This document shows, in pieces, positions 43,357 through 53,533 of a stretch of DNA of 62,558 nucleotides. How positions within the stretch are numbered: position 1 is the first letter of the stretch; each line of letters begins with the position of its first letter. Below the pieces are notes generated by a model, which saw nothing but the letters and a program-made list of their open reading frames with translations, ran no database searches and was not told the DNA's origin. A program made the position numbers and the translations under genes. Origin of the DNA: CAYWVO01 sp964461835 (GTDB taxonomy: Bacteria; Zixibacteria; MSB-5A5; WJJR01; JAJRUJ01); assembly GCA_964461835.1 (NCBI GenBank), contig CAYWVO010000019.1, positions 1 to 62,558 of the forward strand, given 5' to 3'.

Positions 43357-44340
43357 ATGGTCAAGGGTTTGCACATCAATTGGTGGCTATTACGCCTGGT
43401 CAGTACCGTGGTCCTCCTTGGCATCACAGCACCGGTATTCGCCCAGGCCGGAGGGGAAGAGACCGCCAGCCCTGGATTCTGGGATTTTCTTTTTACCGCC
43501 AAATATCTGTGGTTTGCGATTCTGATGGCGCTCGGGGTAGTGCTGCTCCTTGCCAAGAAGGTCAACCGCTGGATTCGCATCGGGGTACTGGCACTGGCCT
43601 TTGTATTGTTTGGGTTGGATTACTTCTTCCCGTTGCATCCCAGTCCGATGTGTGGATTTACCAAACTGATCATGTTCCGGTTTACCATGGGGGCGTTTCT
43701 TCTGGTGTTCGCTGTCCTGGTCGGGGCGATGCTGGTTCCAAGTCTGTTCGGCCGGAAGCTCTTTTGCGGCTGGGTCTGTCCACTCGGAGCCCTGCAGGAA
43801 CTCATCAACAAAATCCCGTTTAAGCCCCGCTGGAAACAGTTCAATTTTGGCACATTTAACGCTGTACGGTTTTCGCTTCTGGGTTTATTCATCCTGACTT
43901 TTTTTGCAGTCAAAGACCATATCGCATTGTTGGGTGAACGGCTGGAGGCGAATACCTCCGAGGGGCTGTGGCCGGCATTTTCCGCCTATAGTGTGTACGA
44001 ACCGGTGAATTTCTTTGAGTTGCTGCACTGGCAGATCGATACGATGTTTTTTATCATGTTCGGCGTGTTGATCCTTGCCAGTTTAGTGCTGTATCGGCCA
44101 TTCTGTTACGGCATTTGCCCCATCGGGGCAATCACCTGGCTTTTGGAGCGCATTGCGCCAGCGCGTGTACGGGTAGACCTGGACACGTGTGACGATTGCG
44201 GGGTCTGCGAAGAACAAAGCCCCTGCCCGACAATCGCCAAATTGAAAGAACCAGAAGCGAAGACCGCACCCGATTGCACATCCTGTGGCGAATGTCTCAA
44301 CGCCTGCCCCACTAATTCCATCCGTTTTGGAATCAAGTAA
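43357..44340 (+). CDS. NapH/polyferredoxin-like membrane iron-sulfur protein
   Basis: 327 residues: about five membrane helices, two CxxxCP motifs in cytoplasmic loops (CGWVCPLG and CYGICPIG), and a C-terminal ferredoxin domain with CDDCGVCEEQSPCP and CTSCGECLNACP. NapH-type proteins pass electrons from quinol or ferredoxin to periplasmic partners or regulators. ATG 43357 is used; TTG 43348 would add three residues, and neither has a strong ribosome site. It diverges from the selenoprotein gene, sharing a 154 bp spacer, so joint regulation is possible. Confidence 0.85.
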   Translation: MVKGLHINWWLLRLVSTVVLLGITAPVFAQAGGEETASPGFWDFLFTAKYLWFAILMALGVVLLLAKKVNRWIRIGVLALAFVLFGLDYFFPLHPSPMCGFTKLIMFRFTMGAFLLVFAVLVGAMLVPSLFGRKLFCGWVCPLGALQELINKIPFKPRWKQFNFGTFNAVRFSLLGLFILTFFAVKDHIALLGERLEANTSEGLWPAFSAYSVYEPVNFFELLHWQIDTMFFIMFGVLILASLVLYRPFCYGICPIGAITWLLERIAPARVRVDLDTCDDCGVCEEQSPCPTIAKLKEPEAKTAPDCTSCGECLNACPTNSIRFGIK

Positions 44341-44578
44341 CTGCTTTCGGAATCCGCTGGTCCGCCAGTTGATCATTCACCAGCGATTTACCTGATCGCG
44401 GGCAGGGTCTTGGAGTCTGGCTGCTGCGAACAATCCCCCACAGATGCACTCTTAACGAGATAATTACCAAACGGTTACAGTGTTTCCCCGATCCAGGAGA
44501 ATACCTGAAGGTCACTCTCGTACTTGCCGATAAAAGCGGTAGTGAAATGTCTCAGCACCTTCTCTTGAGACGTAGGCT

Positions 44579-47500
44579 TTGGCAGCGGGACCTAGTTCTG
44601 GGACATCCGGGGAAACACGGGGAGACTACATAACTGTCAGCACAATTAGACTGCGGTATTTAGAGGATGAATGGAATTGCCGAGTGAAGAGTGAATACGT
44701 GACACTGATCGGCGCAATTGCTCTGGGCCTCATTCTCTGGGCCGTTGATGGATGTGTCGATTACTACTTCTTTGAGACCACCGATACGCTTGGACAAGCG
44801 CTCTTGACCGGTGGCGGTTTCCATGACCTGTACATGCGCTCTTTGGTATTGGCCTGCTTTACGCTGTTGGGTGCGGCAACTGCGCGGTTGCAGATCGCCC
44901 GGCGCCGCGACCGAGGATTGTCGATCGAACAAGGCAAACGTCTCGCATTATTCCTCGATAGCATCCAGGAAGGCATTGTGGCAGTTGGGCCGGATGAACG
45001 GATTCGCTATCTCAACGCCACAGCCGAGAAACTGTGCGGGTGGCCCAACGATGAGGCCTGTGGATTGGAGCCGCCACGAGTTCTCTCACTGGCTGATCCC
45101 GAAACGAAACGACCGTTTGAGTACCGCGTTGTGCTTGATGATCCGGTTTGGAAGAAATCACCGATTCTCATCCTGGCCAAAGATGGTACACCAACACTGG
45201 TGCGGGCACATATGACATCAATGCCCTGCGCCGCGGACCATCCCACCGGGACGCTTATCAGTCTTTACAAAATCAGCGTACCGGCGGGAACCTCACCGCA
45301 GGAGTTTCCGGAACTTTCGACCCTCCAGCACTTTTTCAATGTGGCGGGACCGATCATCGTTGCCCTTGATACCGATGCGCGCGTCACCCTTATTAATCAG
45401 CCGGGCGCACATGTATTTGGCCAGTCTCGCCACGAACTCAGCGGCCGCCATTGGGGTGAGTGGATTTATGGTGAAGCAGATCGCGAAAGTTTCCGGTCAA
45501 TTTTCACGTCAATCATCCAAGAAACCGGTGCAGCAACCCAGTCGGCAGAATTTCGCGTGACGGCCCATGACGGGACCCCTCGACCCTATCACTGGAGTTG
45601 TTCATTGACGAAGGCCACTGACGGCCACGTCACGGGTGTCTATCTGGTCGGGACCGATGCGTCCACTAAACACGCAGAACATGCGGCACTCGCGAACGAT
45701 CTCGAGCGGTATCGGACCCTGATTGAATCGGCGACCGACCTCATGTTTGTCAAGGAGCGCAATTTCATCATTACCCTGGCTAATACCAGCACCGCAGAGT
45801 TGCTGGATTCGCCGGTGGACGAGGTAGTCGGCAAAACCGAAGAAGATATCTTTGGAGTTTCCGGTGGCGGACGGGATCTGATTCGCGAGGTGGATATCCG
45901 GGTACTGGATGGTGAGACGATTGAAGAAGAAGTAACTCGGCCGATCCGCGGCAAAGGGGTAACCTTGCACGTAGTCAAATCACCACTGCGTACCGCCGAC
46001 GGCAACATCACCGGCGTATATGTCATCGCCCGCAACATCACCAACCGCAAGCGTTCCACTGATTCGCTGCGCGAAAGCGAAGCACGGCTCATGCGCCAGA
46101 ATGCCGCTATGGTGAAACTGGATATGCGCAAGCTGTTAAGCAGCGCCAGCCTGACGACAGCGGTTCGCAAAATCACCGAGGTGGCAGCCGAAACGCTCGA
46201 TGTCGAACGGATGAGCGTTTGGTTGCTCAACGACGATTCCTCTGTGCTGCGCTGCATTGATTTGTATCAACGTGTAACCGATCACCATGCCTCCGGTACT
46301 GAATTATCGAACAAACAATATCCGCGTTATTTCGATGCCTTGGAACAAGAGCGCATCATTGCGGCACATAATGCCCATACCGATTCACGGACCAGCGAAT
46401 ACTCCGATACCTATCTTGCGCCGCTGGGTATTTCGTCAATGTTGGACGCACCGATACGCGCCGGTGGCCGTATCGCGGGCGTCATCTGTTGTGAACAAGT
46501 CGGACCGGCTCGCCGGTGGACGCTTGATGAAGAAAACTTCGCCGCCTCACTCGCTGATTCGGTCGGTCTCGCAATGGAGGTAACTGAGCGCAGCCGGGCA
46601 CAGGACGCGCTGGCACAGCAAGAACACCTCCTCAGTATGGTAGTCCAGACGACGCAGGATGCCATGATCTCCATCGGCGCAGATGGACTGATTACCCTGT
46701 TCAATCCAGCTGCCGAGCAGATGTTCGGACGTACTGCTGAGCAAATGATTGGCCAGCCGCTCGATTTACTGATGCCGGAGGAATATCGGGAACGCCACAG
46801 CGAGTATGTTCGGAGTTACTTCGATACCGGATCTCTGCACGGAGCGATCGGCAAGGTGCTAGAACTACCGGCAATTCGTGCTGATGGTTCACACTTCACC
46901 ATGGAAATTTCGCTCTCCGAGAGCGCCCAGCAGGACCAGCGATTCGTGATCGCTATCGCGCGGGATATCAGTGCGCGCCGCCAGGCCGAGATGCAATTGC
47001 GCGAGAGCGAGGAGCGCTATCGCGATCTTATCGAGCGCGCGGCAGACGGGATTGTGGTGGTGCAAGATTTCCGCGTGGTCTATGCGAACCCGAAAATTGC
47101 TGAAATTCTCGGATTCGCAGTAGAAGAGGTACTCGACAGGTCGATTGAGGATTTCCTGAATCCGGAGGAACGCGATCGGCTGAAAGACCGGTACGAACGC
47201 CGTCTGGCCGGTGAAGAAGTTCCGCAGATCTATCGCACGACGCTGCGCCATTGCGCCGGCCATTTTGTTAATGTCGAACTGAACGCGCGCGCAATCAAAT
47301 ACGGCGGAGATGATGCCGACTGCGTATTTGTGCGGGAGCTGGCGGAGCGACAACGCGACGACCAATTGCTTACGCTGACGCGATTCGCGATAGAGCGGGC
47401 GCTGGACAGCGCGTTCCTTATTGACAAATCGGGGAACATTCTCTATGCCAACGAAATGGCGTCACGGATTCTAGGGTACTCACAAGAGGAGCTTCGAAGC

Positions 47501-49945
47501 ATTACCATTCCCGATATTGACGCAACGATTGGCCCGGCGGACTGGGAAGGGCGATTCGCCGACATCCGGCAGCCGAAGGATGTTACCTTCCCCACGACGA
47601 TGCATCCAAAAGTTGGTCCTGATTTTCCCGTAGAAGTGAACCTGACTCATTTTTCGCTGGAAGATGAAGAGTTCTGTTGTGCGTTTGTCCGCGATTTGCG
47701 TCACGATCACGGTGGAGAAACTCCCGAGGCCATCCCATCTCGTGCATTCTCGATACTGGATGTCTGTCAGGATCCGATCTGCATTGTTGATGACTCCCAT
47801 CATATCACCTACGCGAATGCCGCTTTCCACCATGAATTCGGTGGCTGGCATACCCGGCGGTGTTTTGAACTTTTTGATAATCGGGACACTGTTTGTCCCT
47901 GGTGCCGAGCTGAAGACAGGTTTACGAGTCCCAAAACTGATAGTCATTGGACCGCCGGGCACACCGGTCAAACATATCACCTCACCCGTACACCCGTCCG
48001 GTTAGAGAATAATAAAGCGGGCATTATTCTGTTATTGCGCAACGTGACCCAGAATCAACACAAGGATCACCAACTCCAGGCGGCACACAACGCTTTGAAT
48101 CAGGTCTTCCACGAGTCGCTCGATGTTCTGCTGGTCATCGGCGAAGACGGTCGTGTGCTGAAAGCGAGTGAATCGGTTGCCACACTTCTCGGTTACCGGC
48201 CGGAGAAGCTCGTCGGTAAGCCAATCAAAGAACTCCTCATAGCCACCCCGGACCCATCCCATGAGGAGGCATTGGCCAAACTGCGGGTATACGGCGGCAT
48301 CTTCGAGGGCTTGGAGTTCAAGCACCGGGATGGCACTCCGCAAATTGCCGACATCACTGCCACCGTCATAAACTGGGATGGGGCTAAGGCGATCCTGGCG
48401 GTCTTGCGTGATTCCGGTGAACGGGAACAGACCATCACCAACCTGCGCACCAGTGAAAAGAAATATCGAACCTTATATTCGTCCATGCGCGAAGGAGTGC
48501 TTCTCTGTGACGTGGAATATGATGAGCACCGGCGGCCAACGGACTATTGCCTGAATGATCTCAACCCGGCGGCGGAACGAATTCTCGGCGGGGGGCGCAA
48601 CGAACTGATCGGAAAGCCGGCTTCCGAACTCTTTAACCAGCAACCACCGCCGTTCCTCAAACCGTATTCTTGTATTTCGCCAATCAGCGGTTCAATAACA
48701 TTTGAGGAAGACATCCCCTCATTGAACCACGTCTTTCGCGTATCGTTGATAGCGATGGAACACGGCAAATTTGCCGCGATTTTGGATGATATAACCGAAC
48801 ACCGAGGCTTGGCCGAGCAGATTCGTATCCTGGGACAATTCCCGGAGGGGAATCCCAGTCCGGTATTGCGCGTCAATCGGGACGGCAAGATCCTCTACGC
48901 CAACGAACAAGGCTTGTCGGTGCGCTCAACACTATCTGCCGGAACTGGAGATTACGTACCGCAGGAAATTAAAGAGGTCATTGCTGTCGCCCTGTCAGAA
49001 AAAAGGAACCGGGAGACGGAAATTACGGTGGATGGGATAACGTGGCTGGTGTTCATCCGGCCCATTCCACAAACCAATGAGGCAAACGTTTACTGCATCG
49101 ACATTACCGACCGGCGTCAGGTTGAACGCGACCTCCGTGACCGCGAAGAGCAGTTACGCCATGCACAGAAGATGGAGGCTGTCGGTCGACTGGCCAGTGG
49201 AGTGGCCCACGATTTCAACAATCTGCTGTCTGTGATCGCGGGGCACTGTGAAATACTCGCGCTCAAATTTCCCCCGGACGATCCGGCATTTAAGAGCATC
49301 TCTGAAATCAATAAAGCCAGCGAACATGGATCGAGCCTCACGCGTCAACTCCTGGCCTTCAGCCGGAAGCAGCCGCAGGAATTGCATTTCATCAACGTCA
49401 ATGATGTCGTTACTGACATTGAGGCGATGTTACGACGAATTATCGGTTCAGATATCGAGTTGGCGACCATCACCGAGCCCAACCTAAAATTGGTAAAGGC
49501 TGACCCCGGTCAGCTAGAACAGGTCCTGATGAATCTCGTGGTGAACGCCCGTGATGCGATGCCCGCGGGTGGTCAGATCAGCATCGAAACGGATAATGTC
49601 ACACTCGACGAACCGGTGGCACAGGAACTCGGATTATCTGCCGGCGACTATATCCAACTGGCGGTATCCGATACCGGGCTGGGCATGGATGAGGAGACTA
49701 TGTCGCAACTTTTCGAACCGTTCTTCACGACCAAGGAAGCCGGCAAAGGAACCGGGCTTGGCCTATCGACCGTTTACGGCATCGTTACTCAAACCGGCGG
49801 CCAGGTCACGGCAGAAAGTGAGCCAAAGGTGGGAACGACCTTCCGCATCTACTTGCCGCGCGTGGTTGATGGACAGGAATTGCCCGAAGAAACCGATATC
49901 GAGACCGCTCCGATCGATATCAAATCGGAACAAACGGACGAATAG
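44579..49945 (+). CDS. Giant membrane-anchored multi-PAS/GAF sensor histidine kinase
   Basis: 1788 residues from TTG 44579; GTG 44684 or 44699 are plausible shorter starts. Two membrane helices (about 41-59 and 84-104) are followed by roughly nine or ten PAS domains with one GAF domain (about 510-670) after the third PAS. The kinase core begins near 1540: H-box SGVAHDFNNLLSVIAGH, N-box LMNLVVNARDAMP, G-boxes SDTGLGMDEE and GKGTGLGLSTVYG. There is no receiver domain. One PAS (about residue 1060) holds CFELFDNRDTVCPWC, a cysteine cluster seen in some redox- or metal-linked PAS domains. It ends five bases from convergent nuoD2. The response regulator is not in the window. Confidence 0.88.
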   Translation: MAAGPSSGTSGETRGDYITVSTIRLRYLEDEWNCRVKSEYVTLIGAIALGLILWAVDGCVDYYFFETTDTLGQALLTGGGFHDLYMRSLVLACFTLLGAATARLQIARRRDRGLSIEQGKRLALFLDSIQEGIVAVGPDERIRYLNATAEKLCGWPNDEACGLEPPRVLSLADPETKRPFEYRVVLDDPVWKKSPILILAKDGTPTLVRAHMTSMPCAADHPTGTLISLYKISVPAGTSPQEFPELSTLQHFFNVAGPIIVALDTDARVTLINQPGAHVFGQSRHELSGRHWGEWIYGEADRESFRSIFTSIIQETGAATQSAEFRVTAHDGTPRPYHWSCSLTKATDGHVTGVYLVGTDASTKHAEHAALANDLERYRTLIESATDLMFVKERNFIITLANTSTAELLDSPVDEVVGKTEEDIFGVSGGGRDLIREVDIRVLDGETIEEEVTRPIRGKGVTLHVVKSPLRTADGNITGVYVIARNITNRKRSTDSLRESEARLMRQNAAMVKLDMRKLLSSASLTTAVRKITEVAAETLDVERMSVWLLNDDSSVLRCIDLYQRVTDHHASGTELSNKQYPRYFDALEQERIIAAHNAHTDSRTSEYSDTYLAPLGISSMLDAPIRAGGRIAGVICCEQVGPARRWTLDEENFAASLADSVGLAMEVTERSRAQDALAQQEHLLSMVVQTTQDAMISIGADGLITLFNPAAEQMFGRTAEQMIGQPLDLLMPEEYRERHSEYVRSYFDTGSLHGAIGKVLELPAIRADGSHFTMEISLSESAQQDQRFVIAIARDISARRQAEMQLRESEERYRDLIERAADGIVVVQDFRVVYANPKIAEILGFAVEEVLDRSIEDFLNPEERDRLKDRYERRLAGEEVPQIYRTTLRHCAGHFVNVELNARAIKYGGDDADCVFVRELAERQRDDQLLTLTRFAIERALDSAFLIDKSGNILYANEMASRILGYSQEELRSITIPDIDATIGPADWEGRFADIRQPKDVTFPTTMHPKVGPDFPVEVNLTHFSLEDEEFCCAFVRDLRHDHGGETPEAIPSRAFSILDVCQDPICIVDDSHHITYANAAFHHEFGGWHTRRCFELFDNRDTVCPWCRAEDRFTSPKTDSHWTAGHTGQTYHLTRTPVRLENNKAGIILLLRNVTQNQHKDHQLQAAHNALNQVFHESLDVLLVIGEDGRVLKASESVATLLGYRPEKLVGKPIKELLIATPDPSHEEALAKLRVYGGIFEGLEFKHRDGTPQIADITATVINWDGAKAILAVLRDSGEREQTITNLRTSEKKYRTLYSSMREGVLLCDVEYDEHRRPTDYCLNDLNPAAERILGGGRNELIGKPASELFNQQPPPFLKPYSCISPISGSITFEEDIPSLNHVFRVSLIAMEHGKFAAILDDITEHRGLAEQIRILGQFPEGNPSPVLRVNRDGKILYANEQGLSVRSTLSAGTGDYVPQEIKEVIAVALSEKRNRETEITVDGITWLVFIRPIPQTNEANVYCIDITDRRQVERDLRDREEQLRHAQKMEAVGRLASGVAHDFNNLLSVIAGHCEILALKFPPDDPAFKSISEINKASEHGSSLTRQLLAFSRKQPQELHFINVNDVVTDIEAMLRRIIGSDIELATITEPNLKLVKADPGQLEQVLMNLVVNARDAMPAGGQISIETDNVTLDEPVAQELGLSAGDYIQLAVSDTGLGMDEETMSQLFEPFFTTKEAGKGTGLGLSTVYGIVTQTGGQVTAESEPKVGTTFRIYLPRVVDGQELPEETDIETAPIDIKSEQTDE

Positions 49946-49950
49946 GCGTT

Positions 49951-51180
49951 TTAGCGGTCGATTTCACCGAGGACAATATCAAATGACGCGATCGTTGCGA
50001 CCGCATCTGCAATGAGTGTCTTGGGATTGTCGGGCGATTTTACCAACGCATCCAGACACGAGATGGCGCAATACGATGGTGACCGGGCTTTAATCCGCCG
50101 GGCAATGTCTTTCCCCCCACCAATGATATAAAAACCCAGTTCTCCTTTGGGCGCCTCGGTGCGGACGTAGTAATCAGCCCCGTCGGGAACCTTTGCCTTC
50201 TTTGGTACGGCCTCCTGGACATCGCCTTCTGCCGGTAACTCCTTGATTGCCTGACGAATTATTCGGGCTGATTGCCGCATCTCCAACATCCGCACCCAGT
50301 ACCGATCCCAGCACGAACCGAGCGGTCCGTGTTCACCGGTCCCCAAACAGACATCCCACTCAAACCGGTCGTAAATCGAATATGGTTCATCCCGTCGGAG
50401 ATCCCAATCCACGCCGCTGCCGCGGAGGTTGGGACCGGAAAGACCGTAGTCAATGGCAATGTCCCTGGAAATGATGCCGGTGCGAGCGGTTCGCTCGATG
50501 AAGATAGCATTAAAGCTGAGCAGCTTATCGTATTCGTTAATTTTGGGTTCAAAATAGTCCAGGAATTCGAGGCATTTTTCCGTCCAGCCTTCCGGCAAGT
50601 CACGCGCGACACCACCCACCCAGATGTAATTATAAAGCAACCGGGCTCCGGACGCCCACTCCAGCAGATCGAGGATTTTCTCCCGATCACGAAACGCCCA
50701 GAGAAACGGGGTAAATGCCCCCAGGTCCAACCCAAAGGTCCCAAAGGAAACCAGATGGCTGGCGATCCGGTTGAGCTCGCAGATGATGACGCGGATGTAT
50801 TCGACTTTCTCCGGCACTTCGATGCCGGCGAGCCGTTCCACACCCAGCGCCAAGGACCAGTTTTGGTTCATGCCGGCCAGATAATCGAGCCGATCAGTAA
50901 AGGGAATTACTTTGTTGTATGCCAGGTTTTCGGCATGCTTTTCAAAGCAGCGATGCAGGTATCCGATCACCGGATCAATCCCGATTACCGCCTCCCCGTC
51001 CATTTCCAACCGCAGGCGCAACACCCCGTGGGTTGCTGGATGTTGCGGTCCCATATTAACGGTGTATCGTTCGGTTTCATAGGCCCCTTCGGGAACCTCT
51101 ACACCGCCGGGCCCCAGATCGATGTACACGTCATCGCCCTCGCGGGTGTATCCGGGCTGTTGTGTCATTGCTTCTGTCAT
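49951..51180 (-). CDS. nuoD: NADH-quinone oxidoreductase subunit D, second copy
   Basis: 409 residues with NuoD signatures YTVNMGPQHPATHGVLRL, IGYLHRCFEKHAENLAYNKVIPFTDRLDY and the exact C-terminal DIVLGEIDR. It lacks the CxxC pairs that would mark a [NiFe]-hydrogenase large subunit. It differs strongly from the NuoD at 58649, so it is a paralogue and not a recent duplicate. It is the last gene of the minus-strand nuo run, and helps form the quinone site of complex I. Confidence 0.92.
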   Translation of the reverse strand: MTEAMTQQPGYTREGDDVYIDLGPGGVEVPEGAYETERYTVNMGPQHPATHGVLRLRLEMDGEAVIGIDPVIGYLHRCFEKHAENLAYNKVIPFTDRLDYLAGMNQNWSLALGVERLAGIEVPEKVEYIRVIICELNRIASHLVSFGTFGLDLGAFTPFLWAFRDREKILDLLEWASGARLLYNYIWVGGVARDLPEGWTEKCLEFLDYFEPKINEYDKLLSFNAIFIERTARTGIISRDIAIDYGLSGPNLRGSGVDWDLRRDEPYSIYDRFEWDVCLGTGEHGPLGSCWDRYWVRMLEMRQSARIIRQAIKELPAEGDVQEAVPKKAKVPDGADYYVRTEAPKGELGFYIIGGGKDIARRIKARSPSYCAISCLDALVKSPDNPKTLIADAVATIASFDIVLGEIDR

Positions 51181-51205
51181 CGTCTAATCCTGAAATAGCG
51201 CTGAG

Positions 51206-51784
51206 TTAAAAGCTCAATTCGTGCGAGAGTTTGCCGTGCTCGGTGACTTTCCAGCGGGCGCGGTGACGAATATCCCTGCCGACCACCAAGGAGATAACGA
51301 GTCGCTTGCACTCCTCAGTCCAGGCCGACAGCTCTGGCGGCAACGGCGTGGAGCCGAAAGTGTATTTACCGGGCGGGAGCTCACCGAACTCGAACGCGAC
51401 CAACCCGGATCCGATCGAGTCGGCCACCACCGCCTGGACGCTGACAGTGTCTTTGAGCGTCACTGTAATTATCTGGCAGCTATCTTTTCCATCGGTCGGG
51501 CTTGACGGATTCGGCACTACTTCGACCCGCGAAATGTTATCTTCAACAATTTGGGTCTGTGATTTGTACTTCCCGGTTAGGGTGGGAAAACCATCATCAC
51601 CTCGCAACAGGAAGTTGTACCGGCGGTCGAAGAGCTCGCGTTTATCCGTCAGTGTCCCCCGCGCACCGGACCCACCACCGGGTTCGCCACTGCAGGCGCC
51701 CACGAGGGCCAGCGCACTGAGAAGCATGATAGCAATACAGACAAAACTGAAATGTGTCGGTCGCTGATCATTGGTCATGGTCAT
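51206..51784 (-). CDS. Lipoprotein of unknown function inside the nuo cluster
   Basis: 192 residues: N-terminal hydrophobic segment with lipobox LVGAC, then a Gly/Ser-rich linker and a beta-rich domain (residues about 75-190) that I do not recognise. It lies between nuoI2 and nuoD2 on the same strand with short gaps, so it is co-transcribed with complex I genes although no lipoprotein is a normal subunit. The role is unknown. Confidence 0.65.
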   Translation of the reverse strand: MTMTNDQRPTHFSFVCIAIMLLSALALVGACSGEPGGGSGARGTLTDKRELFDRRYNFLLRGDDGFPTLTGKYKSQTQIVEDNISRVEVVPNPSSPTDGKDSCQIITVTLKDTVSVQAVVADSIGSGLVAFEFGELPPGKYTFGSTPLPPELSAWTEECKRLVISLVVGRDIRHRARWKVTEHGKLSHELSF

Positions 51785-51795
51785 GTAATCCCTGA

Positions 51796-52293
51796 TTATG
51801 GATGGATACCATAGGTAGTTACCTTGCCGCCCGCTCGTTCTTTAATCTCTTCCCCTTCCTCTTTGGTAAGCCTGCTGTAATGGTAAATCAGGTTATCGCG
51901 GTGATAGACCGAATTCTCATACGACGGAGTCATGTGCAGGCATTCGGTCGGGCATACCACACAACACAATTCACAATAGCAGCACTTGGCCATATCGATG
52001 TCAAACCGCGGCAAATCAAAATTTATTTTCATGCCGTTGGAGGCTTTCAGTTGTTCGGTGTCCTTCGGTCGCTTGACCGCTTCGATGGCGATGCAGTCGA
52101 CCGGACAATTCCGGGAACACAGCCCACACCCGATACAATCGTCAATATTATTAAACAGTTGCCCCTTGGCGCCGGTCGGCAACTCGAAGGTCTCATCCGG
52201 GTACTGCATTGTATTCGGCTTGGTAAACAAACGGAGGAAGGTCACGGATAATCCTACCACTAGTGACCAGGCGCCGGTTACTGCCTTTTGCAT
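51796..52293 (-). CDS. nuoI: NADH-quinone oxidoreductase subunit I, second copy
   Basis: 165 residues with two [4Fe-4S] motifs, CIGCGLCSRNCP and CCYCELCCVVCP, and the N-terminal amphipathic helix that holds NuoI against the membrane arm. It is shorter than the copy at 53534 and distinct in sequence. Part of the extra B-C-I-D set. Confidence 0.92.
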   Translation of the reverse strand: MQKAVTGAWSLVVGLSVTFLRLFTKPNTMQYPDETFELPTGAKGQLFNNIDDCIGCGLCSRNCPVDCIAIEAVKRPKDTEQLKASNGMKINFDLPRFDIDMAKCCYCELCCVVCPTECLHMTPSYENSVYHRDNLIYHYSRLTKEEGEEIKERAGGKVTTYGIHP

Positions 52294-52328
52294 GGTATCT
52301 GCTCGCTTTCTCCCCGTTGATTATATCA

Positions 52329-52910
52329 TCAGGTCGACGTCATGTCGATCTCGTCCGGCCGTGGCGTCGGTGCGTACGGTTTATCCGGTATTTTTTGAAT
52401 TTCATGGTGTCCCCGGTCCGGGTCTAATCCGTCCGGATACGGTACCGGGATCCCGTGCCAGAACGCCTGGACCTGGTAATCTTTGCGCAGTGGGTATCCC
52501 TCCCAGTCGTCCGGGCAGAGAATCCGCCGCAGGTCCGGATGGTTGTCGAAGAAAATCCCAAACATATCGTAGGCTTCCCGTTCGTGCCAGTTGGCGGTCG
52601 GCCAGACATGTTCGACCGACGGGACATGCGGATTCTCCCGCTGTAATCCTTCGACTTTGAACGTGAACCGATGTTTTTTGACCAGCGAACAACAATGATA
52701 CACCACACTCAAATTGGTGCCGTCATCGGCACCGGACAAACACATCAGGTAGTGCATATCCAGGTCACTGTCGGTGCGGAGGAACTCGGCCAGCTCCGGC
52801 AGTTTACCGGTATCGGTGACGGTCACCCATGGATCAAGTCCTTCCTGCAATTCCGAGATCGCGTCCCCGAATTTGGCTTTGACTTTTTCGTATATCTCTA
52901 CCGCCGTCAT
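52329..52910 (-). CDS. nuoC: NADH-quinone oxidoreductase subunit C, second copy
   Basis: 193 residues with the 30 kDa subunit signature PTANWHEREAYDMFGIFFDNHPDLRRILCPDDWEGYPLRKDY. ATG 52910 follows AGAGG. Eleven bases lie between the nuoB2 stop and its start. Structural subunit of the peripheral arm next to NuoD. Confidence 0.93.
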   Translation of the reverse strand: MTAVEIYEKVKAKFGDAISELQEGLDPWVTVTDTGKLPELAEFLRTDSDLDMHYLMCLSGADDGTNLSVVYHCCSLVKKHRFTFKVEGLQRENPHVPSVEHVWPTANWHEREAYDMFGIFFDNHPDLRRILCPDDWEGYPLRKDYQVQAFWHGIPVPYPDGLDPDRGHHEIQKIPDKPYAPTPRPDEIDMTST

Positions 52911-52921
52911 GGTTTTGCCTC

Positions 52922-53470
52922 TTATGCGGATTTCAATTTCTTGGCCAGGAATGGCTCGCGTTTTACCTTTTCCTGCAGCATCATCAGGCCTTCCAGGAGC
53001 GCTTCCGGACGCGGCGGGCAGCCGGGAACATACACATCCACCGGCACTACCTGATCGACCCCTTTAAGCACGTGGTATCCGTGCGCCCAATATGGTCCAC
53101 CACAGGTTGCACAGGAGCCCATCGAGATGACATACTTTGGTTCCGGCATCATATCATAGAGCCGTTTCAAGCGCACGGCCATCTTCATCGTTACCGTTCC
53201 CGCGACAATCATCAGGTCGCACTGGCGCGGCGAGGCCCGCATCACGCCGGCGCCGAACCGGTCGAGATCATAGCGCCCGGCCGCAGTGGCCATCATCTCA
53301 ATCGCGCAACAGGCCAATCCAAACGTCATTGGCCACAGTGATGAGGCCCGGGCCCACCCGAGGAATTTGTCCACGGAGGTGATTAAAATATTCGACCCGT
53401 ACTTCCCTTCTTCAAGCAGGGTCTCTTCGGCCCGTTTTTTAATTTCTTGTTCAGTCTTCGTCTTACCCAC
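52922..53470 (-). CDS. nuoB: NADH-quinone oxidoreductase subunit B, second copy
   Basis: 182 residues carrying the N2 [4Fe-4S] ligands: the tandem cysteines of GLACCAIEMMA, GSCATCGG and VYVPGCPPRPEALLEG. GTG start behind GAGGA. It begins the extra B-C-I-D set 63 bp after nuoI1, so it may be part of the same transcript. Confidence 0.94.
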   Translation of the reverse strand: MGKTKTEQEIKKRAEETLLEEGKYGSNILITSVDKFLGWARASSLWPMTFGLACCAIEMMATAAGRYDLDRFGAGVMRASPRQCDLMIVAGTVTMKMAVRLKRLYDMMPEPKYVISMGSCATCGGPYWAHGYHVLKGVDQVVPVDVYVPGCPPRPEALLEGLMMLQEKVKREPFLAKKLKSA

Positions 53471-53533
53471 GATGTATATCCTCGATAACCCGAGTAATGG
53501 ATTGTCCCTTACGGAACCATCTGATCTAAACGT

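Noticed and set aside
49951..51180. Second NuoD as a group 4 hydrogenase large subunit
   Set aside because: The N- and C-terminal CxxC nickel ligands are absent and the C-terminus is the NuoD form DIVLGEIDR.
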